From positions 390,001-454,000 of the forward strand of contig JAKNDB010000067.1 in NCBI GenBank assembly GCA_024305405.1: DNA of 64,000 bases. The letters run 5' to 3'. Origin of the DNA: Dirofilaria immitis. Its lineage: Eukaryota; Nematoda; Chromadorea; Rhabditida; Onchocercidae. The position numbers and the translations under genes were made by a program. This document shows positions 23,667-35,614 of the stretch, in pieces; the stretch's first letter is position 1, and every line of letters begins with the position of its first letter. Below the pieces are notes generated by a model. The model did no database searches. It saw nothing but the letters and a program-made list of their open reading frames with translations, and was not told where the DNA came from.

Positions 23667-26240
23667 ATATGTAGAAATAGACGAGGATACAATCAATTTA
23701 ACATCGATAATAAAAATTGACACATTTTGGTAATAAATGACTTCTTTCTATTAATACGATGAGACATTTATGAAAAAAAAAAAAAAGAAAAAAGTTCATT
23801 ATCCGTCCTTCGATATGCAAGCATTGTTGTCGAGAATTTGTATTCAAGAATTGAAGAAATGGATAAAAAAAAATAAACGTGAAATATGTTTGAGTGTAAT
23901 TTCAAACAATTCATTCATCGAAAATTACATATATCATAAGATGAAATTAACTTTTCAAAATTATATAAAAGTTAATTTTCTAAAATGAATATTTAACAAA
24001 TTTAAAATATTACAATCGCTGGTTATTATTATATTAATTTTATTTATTTCATAAAAATTTTTTGAAATTAAAAAATACATATAATAAAAGTTTAAGTTTG
24101 TATTTATAATTTATAATAAAATTTCATTGGCTAATTTAAAATGAATATTGAAAGTATTTGTATTTTAATATGTAAATATTTGTAAATTTTAAATCAAATT
24201 TTTATTTGCATCTTAAATTATACGGAGAATAAAGTTTTAATAAATTGATCAAAATTAATTTCACATAAAAATTACTGATGACAGTTTGCTCGATAATGTA
24301 ACACTATAACACATCCTATAATCAAATTCAACCTTACAATATGTTAATGTCAGCTGGTCTAATTTAAAATTTAAATAAGTATCAGTTCCAGATTAGTTTG
24401 ATTTGATTGATTTTTTGTAAACATTTGAAGTTTAAATTTTTATCATTACTTCCATTTTTATTTTAACTTTATCGATAAATGTTGTACTGATAATATTAAA
24501 AATATATGAGAAGGCACTATTCATCTATGCAATAATTCATTTTTCTAAAAATCGAAAGAAATATAAATTTCTATGGAAATAAGTAGTATTAAAGCATATT
24601 TGGGTCCTTTCAATGATATATTGAATTAATAATTGCTTAATTAAAATTCTCTTCAAAACAATCATTTGATATATAATTTCGTTTATTAAACGAATTTCAT
24701 ACTGATAATGAAGAAAATAATTCTTCCAAACTAAGATAATTCGAATCATCGAGAATTCAATTAATAACCAAAATCACTGTCATAGATTAATGTGGATTAA
24801 AATTTTAAGTTTGTCAAACATCTCTCATCTCTTAGTTTTATTAAATTCTAAATTTTACATATTATATTTCTCATTTTGATACATTTATCATGTAGGATAG
24901 TATTTATAAACAAATTATATGTTTCTGAGAAAGTTTTAAATAACGATGTTCTTTTCATTTTTTTTTCTTTTTCTTAAAGCGCAACTTATATTAAATAGAA
25001 GAAATTGAAAGGTATGAAATTGATTCAAAATTAAAGAATGAATGAAAGAAATAAAATCAATCAATTAATGATTTATCATAGAAGAATAAATGAATTTTAA
25101 TTATATAAAACATAGTAGTATTATTCTAATTTCCTCATCTATCATCGATGATCTTTACAGATCCTTTTTGCATCTTCGAGCGGTGGAGTTTCGTTGCCAT
25201 TTAAGTTCGTAAATATTTTGTCTTGTTCTTTTCAACATGACTATTTAAAACTCTAAGTGAATCAATAATGCTAAAACGAAGATATTTTACGTTTGCTTAT
25301 TGATTTGATAAAGTTACTGTATAGAATATATTTTATTGTTACTGATTTGCTAAGGATACATACTCTATTAAAAACTTACAATAAAAATTAAAGTGAGTCT
25401 GTAGAATAAAATTTACTGTGTATATTTTAATGAATCTGCTTGTCGCATTGTTATCGATTATGAGATTTTTTTGAATTTGATTAATTAATTAATTAAAATT
25501 GATTAGATAACATTAATGAAGCGTTAAGAACAAATCATCGAACGTTATCATACTATCAGTGATAATGTAATAGTCGGAAATTCCTGTCATCTTTCTTTTT
25601 TACAGATCAATGAAGTAATGCAACTAACTAGTTTCAACATACAATCTTTGAATGTTATTCTAAAATTATTGAATTCAATCAGGCAATCGAAACAAGAAAC
25701 GAAAAGAAAAATTACATGGTGTTATCAGACATTAACTTGAGTGTGTTGAAAATTGTAAAGTATTTTGAATTGTAGTAGGATCATATTCTTTTTATGCTCG
25801 GTTTTTGACAATGTTGATTACTATTTGATGAATGACATAATATGAAGTGCTAATTCCCGTTTCGAATTTCAGTACGTTGTTTTCTGAACTTTAAAACATT
25901 GAGAAATTCCTTTTCAATCACAACAATTAGCCATAGCATTCAAAAAATTACCATTATCGAATAGAAATAACTAAATATAAATATTTTTATTGTCATCATT
26001 AGCAGACATTTACTTGTGAATGCAAAGTTTATTATTTTAATTATTAATTCTTCCGTAATCTCTGAATAATTTTGAATGTGAAGTGGAAATAAACAAGTTG
26101 CGGAATATTTTAGAGAATAGAAATACATAACTTATTATTAGCCTGGAAAATTTATTTAGTTTATTCGCAACTTGTTTATTATTATCGTCTGAGAAGTCTG
26201 GCCTAACAGTAAGTTACCAGACATAGTAATAAATATTGAC

Positions 26241-28432
26241 TTAACTATTTAACAGTGATTTGCCCACACCAAATAAAATGTAATTCAAATGTCTCAAAAT
26301 GTCCATTGTTTGGTCTCTCATTATAACCATATCAAAATTTTCGACAAACGAATCCAACAATATATCAACATTTTTGTTTAAAAACCAACTTTCAGTACAG
26401 TGATATCACTTTCGTTCAACAACGAACAGCCGTCCAACATACATAAATCTAAAACTTTTGGACCAGAGAACATATCACATCAATTATTAATAACTGCTAA
26501 TTTTAGAATAATTCCCAAAACAAAAGAGGCTAGAAAAATTCCTTCTGATAACTTGATATTTTATTATATGCATGAAATATGACAGGATAAGGTATAAAAA
26601 CACTTCATCTCACATATGCTTATTTATTATCAAATTAATTCAAAAATATAGTGAAATATACTAAATTGAATTTTGAAAATTTACCTCCTAAAGAGTCGCC
26701 CAAAAGAATAATTCGATTCTTCAGTTTTAAATCTTGTACTGTTTCAAACACTTTTCCAGCAAATTTCCATTTTTGAGAACGAATGAATAACTGGTTCCGA
26801 GAATTTACAACTAACGCCCTATAAATAAATACTTATTTTCTTCTTGAAAATATATATCTCTTATCTGACTTTAAAAAATAACGATTAATTTCTTTGAAAA
26901 GCTCAACTAGAACCATTTTGATAATGTTTATTTTAAATGAATAGCTCTAGAGCTCCTGAAGGTAAATGAATTGAAATATTAAGCTAACCATTTCATTGAA
27001 ATACATTGTATTCGACATAATATGAACATTTTCTGGAATTCTGCCTAATTCAAACAGCAATGACGCTTCAATAACATTAGAAATACCTGCGGAGAAAATA
27101 ATCAATGGAATCTTCAATCGTTCTAACTCCTCCAAATATAAAGCACAGTTGTATCTGGAAAAACATGAATAACGTAAGAACTGCTCATAAAAATATTACA
27201 AAACAAGTATAATAACTTTCAATGACTTTCAATGATTCATGATTCAAACCTAAGCCGCATAGTGGATTCTTCTACAAGATTTAGTATTTCTTTCTGTTTG
27301 AATCCTGCATTAATGATAAGATTGTTAGCTTTATTCCACCTGCAAATTAGATTATAAGAACAGAAAAAAATATAAATGAAACCATAATTGCTCCATAATT
27401 CCAATGAATTCTTTATGAACAGGATTATCAAATGATCCTGTTTGTCTTTTAATTGGGCTATTGATAGCGTAAACCGTCAGATATCAACTGGTCGATAAAA
27501 TGCTCGTCTTTATTAATTTTTTTTTTTTTTTTTTAAATTTCCGAAAAGATATTAAATCCCCAGGAGCATGCTGTACCATGCTTCGATGTTACTCATTTTT
27601 ATGATTTTGGATTGTTATATATCTCTGTGGTAAAGATTATTTTCAAATTTGGGTTAAAATTTTTTTGTAAGATAATGAAAATCAATCACGGCAAATAACA
27701 TAAACAAACCACTCCACCATAGCTGGTGATTTCTCTTTATTACTCAAAGACGAATTAGCTTCGATAGGAGAGTATTTTTCATTGAGAGTCTTGAATAGTT
27801 GTTCGCAACCTGGTGATCTATTTATTGCCGGTTTAGCAAATACATCATAAGTGATGTCAGCTTGATCACCAGTCTCGGTTTCGCTTTTTGTGAGAGTATA
27901 ATCAAAGTCTGCAACCACCTGCAACAGTCAATCAGTAATATAAACAAGTATAACTATTCGAACTTCTTAAACTCCATTACAGGAAGCAGACTCCAAATAT
28001 ATCTATTATTGATGCAATCTTGTGAAATAACTTTTAACAGTTCACAGCTGATTTATTAAAGTGATATAAATATGAGTTAGCAATTAACTACGATGGATCT
28101 TTTAATAGATCAAGATTTAATCTATTTTCCTGACAAATTATTCGCGCAAATATTCGAAGTATAGGGATTGAGGATCTAATCAGCTGAAAATTTTGCGGTT
28201 GCAAAGCTCTAGTAACGCAACTTAAATAAAAAGTTTTAAAGATTGACATTATCGCTACATCCTGAATTCAGTGAAATTTTCTAAACATCTGCAGTTTTGG
28301 GAACAGCATAGATAAAACTAGAAAACAAACCACGAATTTATTCGGGGCACTATCCATACAATGTTTAATTTTATGCTCAAATGAATCATAATTGTTGATG
28401 CATACATTCGAACAGTTTTTTAGGAAATCCAT
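26241..28432 (-). CDS. Cytosolic 5'-nucleotidase III, copy A
   Basis: HAD-family pyrimidine 5'-nucleotidase (NT5C3 family) that dephosphorylates nucleoside monophosphates. Exons in coding order: 28331-28432, 27710-27918, 27250-27339, 26989-27154, 26685-26818, 26241-26448; 303 residues when repaired. HAD motif I is VVADFDYTL (nucleophile and acid Asp), motif II is IIFSAG, motif III is ILLGDSLGGDL, and VEWWNKA matches the family's substrate-cap region. Three single-base losses: the T3 run 26764-26766, the T5 run 26770-26774 and the A5 run 26380-26384 (plus-strand letters). Putting them back restores conserved SKNGNFAGKVFE and VGFLNKN. A probable SL acceptor lies 23 nt upstream of the start. It lies 480 bp downstream of U2AF35 on the same strand, so the two could share a polycistronic transcript. 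A paralog on the plus strand lies on the other side of U2AF35. Confidence 0.9.
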
Positions 28433-28454
28433 CTCGAGAAATATCGTCTGACGA

Positions 28455-28465
28455 TCTGAAAGTAT
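28455..28465 (-). promoter_or_regulatory. Probable trans-splice acceptor of nucleotidase copy A
   Basis: On the minus strand CTTTCAG ends at 28456, 23-24 nt before the ATG at 28432. This is consistent with SL trans-splicing of a downstream gene in an operon-like arrangement. Confidence 0.5.
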
Positions 28466-28911
28466 CTTAATTCAATAAATTTCATTTAAAGACATAAAGA
28501 CCAGAGTTTTTACATAACAATGTTATCTACATCTCAAAACTATAAAAATGAAGGAAACTAAAATTCCTTCCTGAAAAAGTCTGGCACTTTTAAAATGGTA
28601 ATAATGTGTAAAAAAATGCATAAACAGTGTTTGTGTACAGTGTTTGCGACTGAAAACGTTGCAAAAGTACATACAATTTATTTCAATCATCCATGTGGCA
28701 TCCACTTCATAAACTGCTCTTAAAAAGCATAATAATGTACTAAAAAAATTGAAGGAAGATGACAAACAACCAAATATGCGACTAAACACTGATCACACAA
28801 AATGCGACTAAACATTCATCACCTTCACCACATGAGAACACATTTTTTAAACAAACATCTTCAGTGATACAGCCGCCAAATAAAAATTTTCATAATATTA
28901 TCATCATCAAG

Positions 28912-31286
28912 TTAGTATCGATGTCGTGATCGAGGACTCCGTGAACGCCGTCTGCCACCACCACCACTACTACCACCACCACCACCACCACCGTATCCTC
29001 CACTTCGACGAGAGTAATTACCGTAATCGCCCCTCTACCTAAAGAAATATAATCATAACTAATAAAATTATTTCATAAAGATTTATGAATTTCATAAAAT
29101 CATAATATAAATCAACGAAATTATAGGTTAACAAACAATTTGAAAACTACATAACTATGATAAAAGGAAACCATAAAAACTATTCGGAACACAATATTAC
29201 AAGAAACTTTAACACATATTTCCTGAAATCTTAAAAATTAAGTCAAGTATCCGAAAACTTTATTTCCTCGGTGAAATTTTGAACACTTCTTAAGCAAATG
29301 ATTCCATTATGAGATTAAATAAGTAACATATTTATCACAAACCTTCGTGCCAATTCCCACTACCATAATAACCACCGCCACGGTATTCTGCCCGAGAACC
29401 ATATAACTTTCGCCTTAAATCACGTGATATTTGTTTCAAATGCATGAAATTGCAAAAAGCACCTTTGTTACAACCTCCCAATTCATACTGCCGACAACAA
29501 GCCTCACGAAAATCTGTTACGGGTGAGAGTTCAGCATAAACGGGCGAACCGTTGAACCTGAAACCATAGAACTATTAAAATTAAAAATAATAAAATTTTG
29601 CTAGACACATGATACTCCAAAATTTGAAACAAATCTTTTTTTTAAGTTTCTCGTTGCTTTTCACTACACATCAAAATCATACATATACATCAATATATAT
29701 TCAAATCCATGTATCTCACACTTGCAATTGATTTATCTCACCCTTGCTTAATAGTTCTTACTCTTTAACTGTTTTAGAGACATTGAAATAAATACAATTA
29801 TAAAACAGTGAAATGTATTACCATCTATTTTCAAGACCTTTGACACACTTGTCGGCATCTTCTTCATTTTCAAATTTTACATAAACGTTGCCAATCATAT
29901 GTTCTCCTATATTGTCGCACACATTCATCTCGTCAATTGGACCAAATTTATCTTCCAATTCGACAAATATTTCTTCAAAAAACTCTTCAAAATACTGCTG
30001 TTCCTGTTCGTTCATTTGACCAACCTAAAGAAGATCTAAGTTTTAAATAACTGCACATAAATACTTCAAGTTATCAAATATTAACATTGAATAAATCAAA
30101 AGATTTAAAAAGACAAGCATAATTAAATGGATCAGTAGAACATTGCATGTTAAATCAAATTACAGACCATTATGCGTTTTAGTTATTAAATAATTTTTAC
30201 ATACAATTAACATTTTAACAAAAAATTCCGTCAAAGAAAGTCGCTGCTTGTTTCTTCCACTTATCAATATATGAGAAAGCCTTTTAGTTCTATTTTAGCA
30301 TGTCTTTTGAATCGGCGCCATTGAAATTTGACTCTCTAAATGTACTGCTTGTCGAAAATCTCGTCATTCCAAGATTTTTAAAATAATTCCCACAAAATCT
30401 AGGGGTTTCTCTTATCTCTCTAGGTCTCCTAGGCTGAAATGAGAGTTCAGATACGGCGTCTTACCAATATAACTAATGTGCCAAGAGACGAATGAACTGA
30501 TTTGTATCACGACACGTTCAATTAAATTTTTGGCTCTGAAAATAAGGCCAAGGTGAGAACTACGGCCGATCTAAAAGACTAAAGTTAAATTTCTAATATT
30601 AAAAGTGCTTTTAATACTCCACCATTGCCATCATAAATGATGCAGCTTCTCGAACATGGAAGAATGAAAACTAGTAAAAATTCTCTAAGCAAGCTAAAAA
30701 CCTTCAAAACATCTATAGAAGATGCAAACCTTAGCAAAGGCATCTGCTTGTCTGGTGTCAATCATCGGGTTGTGGTAAAGATTTTTCAGTAAAACTGTTT
30801 GTGAGAAAGAAGGCATAATATGCGTCCTAGAGCATTTATCACCATGTCGACAAGCACCTATTTTGAAGTAGAAGGAGCAGTTCACCTAAAATAATTGCAA
30901 CACTTTATGTTATTGATGTTTTTATTTAGATCTTCATCTCTAGGTCTCTTCCGTCTTTTCTTTTATCTCATCCATGATTTTTGCTTTCATTTTTCTAGTT
31001 TACAGTATCCCGTATTCTTCTATTTGAGAAACATATTTCGAAGGTTTCCTTTCAAAATATATTTTCCAAAAACATCATTTCTCTGCGGATTCGGAAATAC
31101 TATTATTTCGAAAATTTTGATAGAAAAATTACAGAATTGTATCAAAATTGAAAACGCAATTTTAATGCTGAAAGAGACACAACAAAATATAAAAAATGAA
31201 ATACGAAATAACAAACTAACCTTATCCTTTTCAGTTCCATAAATAGATGCAAGATATTCAGCTCCTGACATATGATAGTTCGTCAT
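28912..31286 (-). CDS. uaf-2: U2AF small subunit (U2AF35)
   Basis: Small subunit of U2AF; reads the AG of 3' splice sites and recruits U2 snRNP in the nucleus. Exons in coding order: 31221-31286, 30730-30885, 29822-30024, 29343-29557, 28912-29038; 255 residues. Domain order is complete: the N-terminal [15 protein letters not shown], first CCCH zinc finger (C-x8-C-x5-C-x3-H, ending CSRTH), the pseudo-RRM ([14 protein letters not shown], then EEMNVCDN-like DEMNVCDN and GNVYVKF), [16 protein letters not shown], second CCCH finger ([19 protein letters not shown]) and a short Gly/Arg/Ser tail ending [11 protein letters not shown]. One base is missing from the C4 run 29030-29033; with it the tail reads GRGGDYGNYS. 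A second ATG five codons in (31271) could also serve. A possible SL acceptor lies about 20 nt upstream (31307). Confidence 0.95.
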
Positions 31287-31306
31287 AATTCAATGAGTAA
31301 TACTAT

Positions 31307-32421
31307 CTGAGCAGCAACTCAAGTAACTGAAATTACAAAATTTTTATAAGCAAATCGTACAATGTCATTCCGTAACCTGATGTAAATAATCATTGCTACG
31401 ACACTTGTAACGAAAGACTAACATAAGTGCAAAAGGTTCTCGACGAAGGTATTCCACTCCCGAGGAAAGAATTTAATGCTATTTACCTACCCATACTATG
31501 AAGCCTAACAATTTCCAGTATAGTTTTAAGGTTCGTGACCAGATAGCGAAAATCAATAGCAAGAGATTTAATGCAATATTATGGCAATGACTATCAGGAA
31601 TGATTATGGAGATATTGTTGGGCTTCAAAGTTGTGGCCAAAGTCCGAAGATGTTCAAGATGAGGCTTTACAAGACGACGAATAGCTAATGAATACTTATA
31701 AGGCAAAACTTTGATATCTCGAATATACTATTACCACTATAAAAATGTCTAGTCATCGAGATTTCTCCCTGCAGATAACATTTTCAGTATATTTGAAATG
31801 TATTGTACAACTTAATTGTAATTTGCAAGATAAAGGCTTTTTGCACAATCGTCGCATTTTGATGTTTTATCTTTGATATACCCTTTGAATGCATCTCATC
31901 CTTACAATCTCAGCAATATTCATTTCTTTACTCGAAATGAATGCTTATTTACATATAACCACCAAGAATTATTTCTCACTCTCTTTCTACTGTTCTTTTT
32001 ATATAGTATATTTTTAACTTCAATCAGATAGAATCAGATTCCTATCATTTTAATATTTTGAGCTAAATTATATGCTTAATATCATAGCTTTCTGAATGCT
32101 TGTACATATTATGTATTAATAGTTTGCTGCTTTGTCATGGATAGCATTTTGTTATGTCACTTTTAAAATTTCTCAGAAATCTCATAAATTCTTTATTAAA
32201 ACAGTTTTATATTCATTACATGAATGATATGCTAATCGTATTGTCACGATTCAGTCTTAGTAGAAATGTTTTTAAAAAAATCGTTGTTTTCGCTATTTAT
32301 ACAAATTGCTTTCATTAAAGCATTCATAAAAGTAATTTATTGGATGGAAAAATTATTCTTGGTGAGATTCGTATGCAATTTTTGCTGTGTAAATAATAAT
32401 AATATGTGCTTTTTATTTTAG
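31307..32421. promoter_or_regulatory. Divergent intergenic promoter region
   Basis: About 1.1 kb between the starts of U2AF35 (-) and nucleotidase copy B (+), so it must contain promoters for both unless transcription begins farther off. No specific motif was identified. A 75-codon minus-strand frame at 31479-31706 has no recognisable homology and is not called. Confidence 0.45.
32416..32421 (+). promoter_or_regulatory. Probable trans-splice acceptor of nucleotidase copy B
   Basis: A TTTATTTTAG ends at 32421, 13 nt before the chosen ATG, with no coding exon upstream. Confidence 0.5.
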
Positions 32422-32434
32422 CATTGATTTTTAC

Positions 32435-34889
32435 ATGTTGGTCGATGTGTTGCTTACCAATAACAGAGTGCGCATGCGCGATTGTTCTGCCGTTGAACGG
32501 AAGCTTAACAAAATTATCAATGCTGACAAGGACAAACTTTTGGTAAGGCTGTCATTTGGTGAATTCTGAGCAGCATCATGATTTTTTATATCTTAAGGAA
32601 TACAGTTTATATATTGCTTTATGCTAATTAGATTCCGCCCTATAATACCTTAGAATTTTTAATCCAATTAATCCTATTCATTTTTTTGTTCTATTTTTTA
32701 TATATTGGCTATAAAAACCGCTGTTAAATGTTGAGTTGATCAGTTTTCATACCAGTTTGGAAAATTCAATAGTAATCTTAATTTTCATGTCTTTTTTAGT
32801 TTATCGGTTGCTTTTGGTAATGAATTATTTAATAATTATTTTTATTAGTACATGCGAAAGTATTTTCATTTTAGTAATGCTTTATTTGATATTCATAAAT
32901 GGATTAATAAAAATATTTAGGTTATCTCAGATTTTGACTATACATTATCACGTTTCCACGACGCCGAAGGTAAAAGTTGTTTGACAACACATGGTGTTTT
33001 TGACAATGCTGCATGTATGATATCAAAGGAACATGGTAGTGTTCTTGAAAAACTAAAGTCAAAGTACCTTCCAATAGAGTTTGATCCACAAATAACGATC
33101 GACGAAAAAATTCCTCATATGGAAAACTGGTATTTTTTTAAATTGATTTTAATTATGTTCTAGTCCTATTCAGATCATTCTCTTATATAAATAATAATAT
33201 GCAGTGCAAAGATTTTTTTAGGTGGCGAACTTCCCACGAACACATCATCAAGATTGGTTTCACGAAGAAAATAATCGAAAAATTTGTTTCCAAGCAAAAA
33301 TTGAATTAAAGTAAGTTTATAGGCAAATAACGTATTTTATTTCTTTCGCTTCGATCTGTGACAATTTTTCAATTAATTTTTCAATTCTTCAGAACTATCA
33401 AGTTACATTTTTTCAGGGAAGGAACAGAAGAGTTGATCTTAACACTACATGACCATAACATACCTCTAATAATTTTTTCTGCTGGTGTAGGAAATGTGAT
33501 TGACTTTTTCCTGCAAAAAACACTTGGAGGATTTCCAAATAATGTACATATTATTTCGAACATGATGGTAATTATCATTTTTCTTTCAAAAATACAATCA
33601 CTTTGAGTGAAAGCGAGAATCGATTCCAGAATTTGTTTTACTATGAATAATTATACACTGTTTCTTTTATATAAAATAACATTGCGATATTATAGATCGC
33701 TTCCATATAATAATGCTTGCCTTATTATTACTCATTACTAATATGAAAATGAAATTTCATGATCCTAAATAAAATGATTTGTGTTAGTTAGTGATCATCA
33801 GGTTATTTAATTTGGTCAACTTTCTAGATATCATTAATTGAGATATCTTTTTTAATACGAAAGATACGGCATATTTTCTTTGGGCTCTTGAAGTTTCTAG
33901 GAATATTTTTTATGTCCTTGTAAACATTTCGTAACTATTGCCGTTTCTCTATTATATTTTTAAACATTTGCTTAAATGTGTAAAAATTTAGGAATATGAT
34001 GAAAACGATGTAGCTGTTGCATTTAGTGAGCCTCTTATTCATACATTTTCTAAGAATAGTGCTGTCATTAGTCATCATGGATCGTTATTCAATGAGATTT
34101 CATCTCGAACGTGTGTTTTATTGATGGGCGACACTCTAGGAGGTACTGTAAATCATCATACTTATTTTAAATTAATAGAAGTACAAGTAAACAACTTTAT
34201 TTAAGTTATTTCTAAAACACGTTTATATCGTTCTTGATATCAGCTTTGATTCATTTGTTATTTATAAACACTTCACCGTTAATCCTGGAATATATTTGTT
34301 TGTATTTTTCAATTTTTTAAATTTTATTTGAATTTTAGATTTGAAGATGGATGTAGGTCTGGAATATGAACAAGTTGCATTAAAAATAGGTTTTCTGAAT
34401 TACAATGATGAAACATTATTGGCTCAATATTTGGATGGATTTGACATCGTTTTGTTAGATGATCAGACTATGCATGTTCCTCGTTTAATTCTCAGTTTTC
34501 TGTTTGAAAAAGATAGAGATGAAAAGGATCTGTGTAAGTCTATAAATTCTTTGATCAATTCTATTAAATAATTTTTAAATATAAGAGTTGTTATAGATTA
34601 TTTTGTGATGAGAATTGGGATAACAATTATGTCCGAAGTTTACGAAGGAGTTTTATTTAGAACGCCGAGAAAAAAAAGAATGTTATGAAACATTTCCCGG
34701 TTTTCTTTTCTCTAACTATCAGCTTCGGAGATTTTACATATCCCATCCTCATTTCATCAGTCGCTCTTTTCCTTCTTCTATATATTCTTTTCAGCAACTT
34801 GTATAAGTTGTCGTATGGAATCGAAAAGCGAGTCGTCTGTTACAGCAGATGGCGAATCTATTACACTTGACAACAAAACTTCTAGTTAA
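32435..34889 (+). CDS. Cytosolic 5'-nucleotidase III, copy B
   Basis: Paralog of the copy at 26.2-28.4 kb; same HAD-type pyrimidine nucleotidase chemistry expected. Exons: 32435-32542, 32921-33129, 33222-33310, 33417-33567, 33992-34142, 34339-34533, 34795-34889; 332 residues after repair. Motif [10 protein letters not shown], motif [15 protein letters not shown], motif [16 protein letters not shown]. The exon holding motif I is exactly 209 nt in both copies and the next exon is 89 nt here against 90 in copy A. The missing base is in TT 33306-33307, where the current frame reads a TAA just before the splice site. Compared with copy A it has an extra Ser/Glu-rich C-terminal exon of about 31 residues. 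AATAAA at 35210-35215. Confidence 0.9.
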
Positions 34890-35605
34890 TTTATAATGAA
34901 TCTCAAGTTGCAAGCTTTATTACCTCCATACTGGTATCCCCTTACTTTATCAGTCATGTTTAATATATGTTATCTGTGTAATGATTTCACATTTAATTAG
35001 CCTATTTTACTAATGACAATATTAGCTCATCTATTCACTTTTGGCCTGTGTAATATAACTAACTATAGCTTTATTCAATTTTCTTATCGATGATTGCTTT
35101 TACGACGATCTTTAAATTTATGGTAACTGGTAGTTGTATACTAGTAATTATTAAGCAGTGAAAATTTCGGTTTTGTATATATATCGTATGTTTGTAGTCG
35201 TGAATCGTGAATAAAATATTTTCCCATTAATTTGTTAATAGTTTGAAAAACTGGTTTTGCTACTTTGCTTAATAGTATTATACAAAATTGTCATTTTGCG
35301 TTCTCGGATGATTTGCAAATTTCGTAGTGCGGGATAGATTTATTTAAAATAGATCTGTTCGGTTCTGAATAATAGCAGTCTTCGAAAAGATGAATTGCAA
35401 ATTTGAATGTGTACGATAGAAAATATTGTTTCTCAATAGAAATAAATAATTTGCCATGAAGTTTTGTGGTTTTGGCTATTTTATGTTCTCATGTTGTATT
35501 ACAACTGTTGCAAATAATTGGCTAGGCTTATTTTCTCTGATTTCTAACCGTTCGCTTCTGCAAAGTTTCGTGGTTGCATTCGTATTTTTCATGCTGAAAT
35601 TACAG
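34890..35605. other. Intergenic DNA between nucleotidase copy B and NIPP1
   Basis: Contains the nucleotidase 3' UTR and poly(A) signal (35210-35215). An open frame runs through 35456-35614 into NIPP1 exon 1, but the segment before the AG at 35605 looks like intron/outron rather than coding. Confidence 0.5.
35599..35605 (+). promoter_or_regulatory. Probable trans-splice acceptor of NIPP1
   Basis: AAATTACAG ends at 35605, nine bases upstream of the chosen ATG (35615). This supports an internal start over the longer in-frame ATG at 35456. Confidence 0.55.
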
Positions 35606-35614
35606 TTTGCGTCA

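Noticed and set aside
23477..23723. Poly-Ile and poly-His/Tyr frames
   Set aside because: Artefacts of the GAT microsatellite on the opposite strand.
35456..35614. Upstream in-frame extension of NIPP1 with a hydrophobic N-terminus
   Set aside because: NIPP1 is nuclear with no signal peptide in the family; an AG acceptor at 35605 just before the ATG at 35615 explains the open frame as outron.
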